From Tricholoma matsutake (Eukaryota; Basidiomycota; Agaricomycetes; Agaricales; Tricholomataceae), in assembly GCA_026075535.2 (NCBI GenBank), contig AP026539.1:806001-870000 (forward strand): 64,000 nucleotides of DNA, in the 5' to 3' direction. The notes beneath the pieces are model-generated. The model made no database searches and had not been told where the DNA came from. It saw nothing but the letters and a program-made list of their open reading frames with translations. This document shows, piece by piece, positions 56,901-64,000 of this stretch; positions within the stretch are counted from its first letter, which is position 1, and each line of letters opens with the position of its first letter. The position numbers and the translations under genes were made by a program.

Positions 56901-57988
56901 CCTTGATGGTCCACCTGATTCCAAGTTGCGAAAATTATAATGCACGCCAAATTGCCGAATTAATGTTTGACAAAGTCTATAAACTTCATGGATTGCCGAA
57001 ATCTATAGTTAGCGACTGAGATGTCCTCTTTACCAGTACATTTTGGCAACATCTTAATAAACTGGTTGGTACCCGACTCAGAATGTCAAGCGCGTACCAT
57101 CCACAAACTGATGGTGCAACTGAGCGCGCTAATCAAACCGTGACACAGATCTTAAGGCAGTGCGTCGATGAGAAACAGACAGATTGGGTGACAAAATTAC
57201 CTGCAATAGAGTTTGCTATCAATTCGGCTAGATCTGCAAGTACAGGATACACACCATTCTTTTTGAATACTGGGTGTATGCCCAGATCCATGATCTGGGA
57301 CTCTGCTAAACAAAACGAGTACCCAGGAGTCAGGAATTTTGCTTTGCAACAAAAATTGGTGTTGATGGCTGCACATGATAGTATCTTGGGCGCTCGTGTT
57401 AATCAGATTCGATCAACTAATAAGAAAAGACAAGTCGCACCTTTTAAGAAGGAAGATCTCGTATACCTGTCCTTGAAAAATATTACATTTCCTAAGGGAT
57501 TGGCAAGGAGATTGATTCCAAAGTTCCTAGGCCCTTACCGAATCCTAGAAGACTACAGGAATGGATCATTCCAAGTCGAGCTACCAGTCCATCTGAAACA
57601 GAGGGGTGTACATGATGTCTTTCATGCGTTGTTATTGAGAATACATGTTCCTAATGATGATCGCTTGTTTCCAGGTTGTCTAGACACCCAATTAGGAAAT
57701 GCTGAGGGGACTGAAGGTGAATGGGCAGTGGATCATATTCTCGGACATGCAGGATCAAGGGTTAACTCCACATTTGAAATTCAGTGGAAGACCGGGGACA
57801 TTACCTGGATGCCATATTATCAAGTTAGCCATTTACATGCTCTTCAGCAGTATTTTGAATTACTGGGTATTACCAATGTTTCCCATCTTGGGGAAGGCAA
57901 AGGGAAACCACCATCGGATGATCCACAGACTTTCATTGGAAATGTAGAATCAGGCCGCCAACCTGCAATTAAAAGAAAGGCGAATTGA
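50930..57988 (+). pseudogene. Gypsy gag-pol polyprotein with CGA-to-TGA stops
   Basis: One uninterrupted reading frame from MSETRYPLCN to the TGA at 57986, except for 21 TGA codons and one TAG (56804). Gag (50930-53080) ends with the knuckle CFNCGETGHIGRNC (53024-53065). The protease has ALLDSGSLGDFMS (about 54145) and IILGTPWL. RT (54590-55280) has LPDIDGMLRRIAG and DPAKVDSV just after, and its active site reads YLDN (Asn codon 55112-55114). RNase H has VYLITDGCAMGIAG and WITDHKGLVHLL. The integrase zinc region has HLGASKTLAYLRDNVWW and CQSCVTC; its core has VDFVGPLPES, VSD and AYHPQTDGATERANQT. A chromodomain-like end, FEIQWKTGDITWMPYYQ, follows. The TGAs stand where Gypsy proteins commonly have Arg. 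Inactive as read. Confidence 0.93.
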
Positions 57989-58885
57989 CCCCAGTGCCAC
58001 AAATTACGACTAAATCGACCCCCTGGCAAGAGCAGCCTACCTATGAAGTCAACCAATTTCTAAACACTACTAGCGAGCATCGCCTCTATCCTACACCAGT
58101 CCTGACTGATAAATTTTTGTGTATTCCTTGCAAAGTGCATGGCCATGTATGCAGGTTGTGTTCTTCTCCACCGGGTATCCCCCACCTGGTTTCACCTAGA
58201 GAACAATGGCGAGATCGGGACCTCCCTTCACATTCATGGAGGACAACTCAACGCTTACCTAGAATACGACGCGATGCTCCGTATGGGAGAACAGAAACTA
58301 ACTGTTCCCATCGGATACACTCAATTCGCCCAGATATTCAATGCGGCACCCAGAGTGCCAGTCAATTTCGTCTATATCAGCAGAAACGAGACCTTGATGG
58401 GATCAGGTCTGAAGCCAGATCGCGAGGTGTTCAAGGTATCTCTCCGCGACCTTTACAGTGCCCGACAGGTGGCGCCACGAGGAAGCCAGTTCCTTTTGCC
58501 CAGTCGAGCTGGAATTATGATGCAGATGTTATGGCAGAATGCTGAGAATGCTTCCCGGAGTCGTCGAAATGGGCCCAATTCATATGAGGACGATTTGGGA
58601 ATAGAGCCAGTGCATGGGAAAAGACAGTGTTACAACGATCGTGAGTTTCTGCCTTATCGCAAGGCATCTGTGGCTGCATCGAGCTCGGGGATCACTGATG
58701 ATCTCAACGGTTTCAATTTGGAACCACTTACCACTCCTCCCAATGACCAAACCACTTTTCCTGACCCCATTTCGACTTCTTTATCTGCGCAAGATCAGGT
58801 TATGAAGGATACCATTTCTGGAAATGTTTCTAATGCGAAGGCTGCTGGAGTTTCAGCTAAAGTGAAGGGGAGGAAGAAGGATTAA
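57985..58885 (+). pseudogene. Third ORF of the Gypsy element (unknown function)
   Basis: It overlaps the pol stop. The first part (frame of 57985) reads TPWQEQPTYEVNQFLN and CIPCKVHGHVCRLC, a CxxC...CxxC pair that could bind zinc. At a run of five C near 58180 the frame shifts by one base. It continues as TWFHLENNGEIGTSLHIHGG, VPVNFVYISRNETLMGSG and SRRNGPNSYEDDL to GRKKD at 58883. About 300 aa in total. An extra 3' ORF is not part of the minimal Gypsy set. I cannot assign a function. Confidence 0.6.
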
Positions 58886-58888
58886 GTG

Positions 58889-58910
58889 TGAGATGTTGCG
58901 AGAACAACAT
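58889..58910 (+). repeat. Hairpin between ORF3 and polypurine tract
   Basis: A perfect 8-bp stem, AGATGTTG/CAACATCT, around CGAGAA, just after the ORF3 stop and before the polypurine tract. Possible RNA 3' element. Confidence 0.5.
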
Positions 58911-58922
58911 CTGGAGGGTGGG

Positions 58923-59260
58923 TGTAAGGATAGCGTGATCCGGGTGATGCATGCTCCAGTATTTTCCTTATCATCTATCCATTCCGTTATTTCATTTATT
59001 TCGTCTCTATGGTTTCTTTCCTTTTCTTTTACCCTATCTCTTCTCATACGATGACTTATCTGTATTTCCAATTCCCTGCTGCTTACTACTTGACAATGAG
59101 CTGGAATCTTTATTTAGATGCCCTATGAGCCGGAATTCTTACTTATATAAATGAACAGTTTTGTAACTAGTAGAAGAAAATTTAGAGCCCATTAAACTGT
59201 CTATCAAGTGACATTAGAACTTAGTGTGCTAGAACTGTGATTCATCATGCTTATATCACA
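58923..59260 (+). repeat. Gypsy 3' LTR
   Basis: 338 bp. It has lost nine CpG sites by C-to-T or G-to-A relative to the 5' LTR. Ends TTATATCACA. Confidence 0.95.
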
Positions 59261-59261
59261 G

Positions 59262-59972
59262 TTGTTGTGCTCAGTGCTAGCATCGACATGCATCAACATG
59301 CTCGTGTATGCCTGGCTTCAGGCTGCACAAAGTGGTGACGTTGACCCACTCGCAGCCCTCTTCCAGCTGCACAGCATCGTAAGCTCGAGGATGCGTGTAT
59401 TTTCTTTTGAAATCTGCTCCAAAATTTCTTTTTTTCTGGCTTCCCAGCTCTCATTTGTGCCACCAGTGCTCCCGACAACGTTGCTGACAGCTTTTCCTAC
59501 ACCAGCGCCTACACTTCATTCTCTGACTCATGACAATGGGGCACGGGATGCTCTAATGGCTGCTTCCACACCAATATGCACAAACAAATCTCTCGGTGAG
59601 ACTGCCATCCTTGCAAGTGGATAGTTAGACAGCCAGGTGCTGGAGCATGCAACCAACCTGCTGGAGGTGGTCGAACAACTGGAATGGGGCGATGTGCAAT
59701 GGATTTGTGACATGTATGGTCCACAGCAAGGATGGGCTGCCGACCGAATGTGGCCCAAGATCAAGGTCATCATCAACCGCCATGAGAGGATCTACCACCA
59801 GCTTATGGACCCAAGAGAATTCAATTGCAATAAGGAGTGGTTCTTCAAATTTTTCACGGCCATGCATAGTATGCCAGCATGGGGTCGGAAACACAAGGTG
59901 AATCAGGGCGACTCAGAGATGGTACCTTATCGCCTCATCGAAGCCATTCAACAAGGGCATTCGAGAGGATAA
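59262..59972 (+). pseudogene. ORF remnant downstream of the Gypsy insertion
   Basis: One frame from the LTR border to 59972 with a single TAG at 59622-59624. Its second half reads GDVQWICDMYGPQQGWAADR, MWPKIKVIINRHERIYHQL and NCNKEWFFKFF. It looks like a real exon, but the family is not recognised. Before the Gypsy insertion it lay directly upstream of, and divergent from, the uricase gene. Confidence 0.4.
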
Positions 59973-61149
59973 AGAGAGCCCAGCCACTCCTGGCATGAGA
60001 GGTGGGGCAATGTGAACAACTGGGAGATCTGGAGAATGCTTGAAAAAAAGTATTATAAGAAGAAATAACTAATGTAAGGTGTATATACAGTGATTCTCCA
60101 ATTGTTGCAGCAACATAGCTCTTAATCAATAGAACTACTGATTATGAACAACAGTGTCTAATGCATGGCTGTTTTGGTGTATTGTGGTCATAGTCTGCCA
60201 TGTGCTCATGGTTGTCATTGGGAGAATAAAAGTAGTGAAAAATTGTGATGGCTTCAATCTGTGACCAGCCACCCCAAGCAGCTACCATGTTGATGGACCA
60301 TCCTTTGTTCTTATGCAATGCTAGCATCCACCTCAGCAGAAGGAGTGGGTACCATAGAGTGCCCATGACATGTAGCCAGGTTCCAAGTCCTCAGTATTGA
60401 GGACTCAGTCTTACAACCTAGGCCCAGCAAAGAATCGGATCTATTCATGTGGGTTTAGCTGGTCAGACCTTTAAAAATGCTGTGCTAGGATTCACAGCCT
60501 TGAATTGGCCTGAGGCTTTTGCTTATCCCTACCTCTCTTCTTGGCTGTTGTGTTCTCTGCTATGAATGAATTACAACATAAATGATGATGTAAATGGCTG
60601 TAGTCTTGAAAACCAGGCCATATTTTACTATACATTCCATGATTTGTCTGGTAAGTCTGTCAAAATAGTTCTGTACAGCCACTCTGTGCTATACCATCCA
60701 TTGATGTGAGCTTTGGGAAAACAGGACAAAACTTTCTTGTATTCTATGCTGAAGAATTGCTCTACCATCTGTCTGATCAACAGTTCTGGTACATGCCAGG
60801 CTGGCCTCTGATCATTGTCTTTATCACTGGTTGTGTCTCATTCCTCTGTTGCATCACCATATGACATTTCCTTTGTTCACCATGTTGGATACACTAACCA
60901 GACTGACTCTAGCAAAGGCATGTCAAAGTTTTGGAGCATCTCAATTCTCAACTATGTCAATGTCCATCAGAAACATGAGCTCTCTTTCCTTGCCCCCATG
61001 GATGTGCTTTTGGGAGGGTGATGTGAGGGCAACACCCACTATCTGCTAGCTAAGACCATGCAGGTTCTCTCTACAAGAAGGGAGTGGGATGTGTGTGTGT
61101 GATGGGGAAATTGATGGTTTTGATGTGAGGGGTTATTAATAGATGATTT
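59973..61149. other. No recognisable gene
   Basis: A/T-rich sequence with short scattered frames on both strands (for example a 68-codon frame at 60815-61021 on the plus strand). I see no domain, repeat or RNA structure I can support. Confidence 0.4.
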
Positions 61150-61448
61150 TGTTGAGAAAGGCATTTCACACCACAAGTGTAGGTGGAATACCTAAGAGTG
61201 TTGAAATTAACCCTGAGATACATGCAGCATACACATGTTACTGTGCTTACTGTGTATACATGTGGTAAACACATTCCCGAGTCATGTGACATCCTTATTA
61301 TTATGTATATAAGGAGAACCTGTACTATAGTAGGAATACAGTGTTCTTACCTCTGCTAACCCTAGCTGTAAGTCTTACTAAACCCCAGGTAGGTTGTAAG
61401 GAACTTGTTGTCTCTTATGCTGTGCAGCATATATAGTCTGCTCCAACA
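61150..61448 (+). repeat. Copia 5' LTR
   Basis: 299 bp, TGTTGAGAAAGGC...GTCTGCTCCAACA, with TATA box TATATAAGG near 61307. The 3' partner lies beyond the window. Confidence 0.8.
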
Positions 61449-61460
61449 GGTTATGGGCCC
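61449..61460 (+). promoter_or_regulatory. Copia primer binding site (initiator Met tRNA half)
   Basis: GGTTATGGGCCC directly after the LTR. It is complementary to the anticodon-loop region of initiator Met tRNA with one mismatch, as used by Copia-type elements that prime from a cleaved tRNA. A matching site occurs at 31926-31935. Confidence 0.7.
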
Positions 61461-61696
61461 TGCTGGGCACATCGTGAATGCACCTTAACTGGCTGCAAAC
61501 AACATTGACATCATAGTCTCCAAAATATAACCTTTGCTCTTTGTGAGCTGCATTGCCCTCCCTGCAAGCTGCACTTAAAACCTAGGTTGACTAGGGTTAC
61601 ACACTCTGAAGGAGTGCTTTTTCCTGAGATCATTAAAACATGTTTTATTGAATAAAAAGACTGATTGAGTGCTTTTACCAGCCGCCATCAAAGATC

Positions 61697-62756
61697 ATGT
61701 CTTCAACTCTTGAGAAACTCATACAAACTTTCAATGGATCAAATTACATTCAATGGGCTGACTCAATGAAGGTGTGGCTCAGGTCTCAAGGCTTATGGCA
61801 GATAACTAGCGGGGTGGGAAGTCAAACCACCTCTGGTGCCTCCTTTGACAGCGATGAACATTACTCTCATAGTGGATGCTATTGCCAAGCTCCAGACCTG
61901 GAGCAACAAAAATGACCAGGCAATTGGTAGCCTAGTGCTCCACCTGGCCCCCTCCATTTGGCAGTGTGCCAACACCAAGGACACTGCTGAGGAGGTGTGG
62001 GACCTCATTCACACCAGTTATGGTGTTGATGGCCCCTCCCAAGTCTTTGCGGACTTTAGGTCTGCAATAGCAATCAAAATCCTGGCTGCAAACCCAGCAC
62101 CAGAGATTGCTAAAATGGCTGACAAGTTTGAGCACCTCACGGCTGCCAACATCACCATCCCCAAACTAGTACAGGCCATGATCCTACTTGCTGCAATGCC
62201 GCGTGAGTATGATTCATTATCTGCCACAGTCCTTAACATGACTGCTACTAGTGCCTTGACATTCAAACATGTCAAGGACTCCATTGTCGCTGAAGCCTCT
62301 AGGCGCATGGCAGTTGGAAAGCCCACCGGCCCGCCTCAGGCCAATAAGCTTTCTGCTGTCAAGTGCAAAGGGGAAAACCCCAAATGGCAGCCCAAAGAAG
62401 GGCAAGACAACAATGGAGAGTTGTCCCAAAAGCGTGGATGATGCAGGAACAAAAAGACTAAGGAGGATAAGCCCAAAGAGAAGCATACCCACCTTGCCTC
62501 CAGTGCCTTTACCACCATACATGGTAATGATACCATCATACCGCCGATGCCGCTCATTCAGCACATTGAACAGCGTGACCACACTCCCACAAGGGACCCT
62601 CGCTGCCGACCGCCTGCACAGGCATCTATGGGTGTGGCCTCTACCTCTCATTCAGTTTACGCTAAATATCAGCAAGCTCAAGACACCCTCAAGCAAATGC
62701 AACTTCCATGCAGTGCAAAAAATCTGCCACCGCTGGAAGAGCACCTGATGGTGTGA
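61697..62756 (+). pseudogene. Copia gag
   Basis: Starts MSSTLEKLIQTFNGSNYIQW (gag-like N-terminus). A one-base frameshift occurs near 61820, before VKPPLVPPLTAMNITLIVDA. The helical core has LVLHLAPSIWQCANTKDTAE, VWDLIHTSYGVDGPSQVFAD and MILLAAMPREYDSLSATVLN. A lysine-rich tail follows, with a TGA at 62439-62441 (SQKRG stop CRNKKTK) where an Arg codon CGA would fit. It ends LEEHLMV at 62756. A normal CCHC knuckle is not evident. Confidence 0.75.
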
Positions 62757-62815
62757 GAAGGTAAGAGAAGGAGGATCAAACCAGAAGAACTGGAGAACTG
62801 GAAGAACCTAGGATC

Positions 62816-64000
62816 ATGGAGGTCGAAGACAATACTGTCTCCCTCAGATCAGAGCCTCTGGTTTCTGATGAAGAAGTGTGGAAAGCCGTCAACAAGATGC
62901 TTGTTGATGAACCACTTGAAACAGGAGGATATGATGACAGGCCAGTCCTTTTCCCTGCTGCAAGCACAAAGATTAATATTCCAATGATTACAGCAAACTT
63001 TTCATGTGAAATCTTACTGCTATTAAATGTATCATGGAACTATTTAGATCTTAATATATGTGTTATGTGTGCAAATGGAAATTGTAAGACAGGTGCCGAC
63101 TGGATCATGGATTCAGGTGCATCAAAGCACTTCACTGGCGAAATGAAAGATTTCACTTCTTACGAGCCTTTACTGAGAAAGGACTATACCTTGGTTCAAA
63201 CAGCCACAGGTACTACTCATATAGTAGGAAAAGGAGCATCTTCATTAGACATCAGGTAGTATGTCACGGGAAGTCAGAGACATGTGAAACACAATTATAC
63301 CCTGTCTACTATGTACCCAACTGTAGTACTCGACTACTGTCAATGGGCGTCTTTTTACAAGACAGAAGTGATGTGTGTGGTTCCTCTGCACACATTTTAT
63401 TTTTCAAGAAAGGAAACCCAATAATGGATTGTGTCCCTCTTAGGAGACACAACATGATCTATTGGGCTCAGACTCATATATTGAACACCAAGAGGATCAA
63501 TGTCGCAACCATGTATGTCGCTGACTACTTGACTTGGCATAGGCAACTTGGACACCCATCCAAAGAGGCGCTAGGGAAAATGCCTAACAGCACCATAAAA
63601 TTCCCAAGGAATTTAAACATTCCTAAAGACAAAATTATATGTCCAGGGTGTGCTGAAGGGAAAATGATGTCAAAATCTTTTCCCAAATCAAATTCACATG
63701 CAGAGAAATCCTTTGAATTAATACATTCCAATCTAAAGGAACTCCCAGTACTATCATACCACAAACATAAATACTTCATTGTATTTCTAGACAACAAAAC
63801 ATCACATATCTGGGTCCAGTGCCTTAGAAAGAAGTCTGACACTGCTGTGGCAATTAGACAATTTCAGGCAATGGTTTTGACCCAGTATGGCGCTACAATC
63901 AAGTGCTGGCATGTTGATCCAGGGGGGGAGTTCAAAGATCGTGAGCTACAAAATACGCTCAAGAATTTCGGCATCAAAATAGAGATGTCCACACCCCACA
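62816..64000 (+). pseudogene. Copia protease and integrase, continuing past the window
   Basis: An acidic linker (MEVEDNTVSLRSEPLVSDEE) precedes the aspartic protease motif WIMDSGASKHFTGEMKDF (about 63105). A one-base frameshift near 63238 shifts to IFIRHQVVCHGKSETCETQ and YYVPNCSTRLLSMGVFLQD. Then come the pre-integrase zinc domain (LTWHRQLGHPSKEAL, IICPGCAEGKM) and the integrase core. At the first catalytic position it has HSNLKELP where Copia has HSDL, and later WHVDPGGEFKDRELQ. The frame is open to the last base, so RT and RNase H are outside the window. Inactive because of the frameshifts and the Asn. Confidence 0.85.

Larger units (their letters stand above)
50437..59260 (+). mobile_element. 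Complete Gypsy (chromovirus-like) LTR retrotransposon
   Basis: 8.82 kb. LTRs of equal length (338 bp) lie at 50437-50774 and 58923-59260. The target duplication is GTTGC (50432-50436) / GTTGT (59261-59265), one C-to-T apart. The internal order is gag with a CCHC knuckle, protease, RT, RNase H, integrase, a chromodomain-like C-terminus, then a third ORF. A polypurine tract, GGAGGGTGGG (58913-58922), abuts the 3' LTR. No canonical tRNA primer site was recognised after the 5' LTR. The 5' LTR lies 70 bp from the uricase start. Confidence 0.93.

Noticed and set aside
51521..57019. TGA as a sense (Arg) codon or programmed readthrough in the Gypsy polyprotein
   Set aside because: CGA codons remain in the same frame, a TAG also occurs, the RT active site is mutated too, and the host genes here use TGA as a normal stop. 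CpG decay explains all of it.
58913..59265. Canonical tRNA primer for the Gypsy element or self-priming pairing
   Set aside because: No tRNA match follows the 5' LTR, and only a 6-base match to the LTR interior was found, too short to claim self-priming.

Overview
The window looks like a transposon-rich stretch of a basidiomycete genome, most likely an Agaricomycete. The grounds are the two host genes, which are cut by many 50-65 nt GT-AG introns; a KDZ transposase with a CxC-type zinc module; a basidiomycete-type Helitron; Copia, Gypsy and hAT remnants; and heavy CpG-to-TpG decay. I cannot name the species. No bacterial, CRISPR, rRNA or functional tRNA gene was seen.

Layout. 1-560: decayed two-exon hypothetical gene on the minus strand, with a CRE/CCAAT promoter. 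680-1691: LTR-like repeat (copy A). 1777-17242: a candidate 15.5 kb KDZ DNA transposon bounded by inverted ~0.5 kb ends. It carries the KDZ gene (minus), a divergent cargo gene (plus), a zinc-cluster-like gene (minus) and a small spliced gene (plus). It is itself broken by a 2.16 kb hAT-like element (8823-10981, in a cargo-gene intron) and by LTR-like copy B (11885-13240). 18.1-19.2 kb: Copia gag fragment joined to a Helitron (about 19.1-24.4 kb, minus). 24551-26609: a second 2.06 kb element of the same hAT-like family, with an 8-9 bp target duplication. 28337-31438: truncated hAT. 31.9-34.1 kb: Copia gag cut by a non-autonomous hAT. 34.9-36.3 kb: Copia RT/RNase H and a palindromic LTR. 37.0-39.7 kb: an unclassified repetitive gene split by a MITE. 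39.8-44.0 kb: foldback element, LTR-like copies C and D, a nested solo LTR and a partial structured element.

Host gene island, 44371-50366, both genes on the minus strand. The first is a 16-exon importin beta-3 (Kap121/IPO5-type) nuclear transport receptor. The second is a 9-exon urate oxidase of purine catabolism. Both read through without a defect once spliced, and the island keeps CpG that the flanks have lost.

50437-59260: a complete Gypsy (chromovirus-like) element with 338 bp LTRs sits 70 bp upstream of the uricase start codon. Its gag-pol is one continuous frame broken by 21 TGA codons and one TAG, and a third ORF follows pol. 59.26-59.97 kb: ORF remnant. 61150-64000: Copia element (LTR, gag, protease, integrase) running off the window.

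Two themes recur. First, C-to-T change at CpG has inactivated nearly every element, including Asp-to-Asn changes at conserved RT or integrase positions in three of them. Second, a family of hAT-like non-autonomous elements keeps hairpins whose stems change sequence while staying paired. This suggests that nucleic-acid structure, not protein, is what is conserved; it is the best candidate here for something undescribed.
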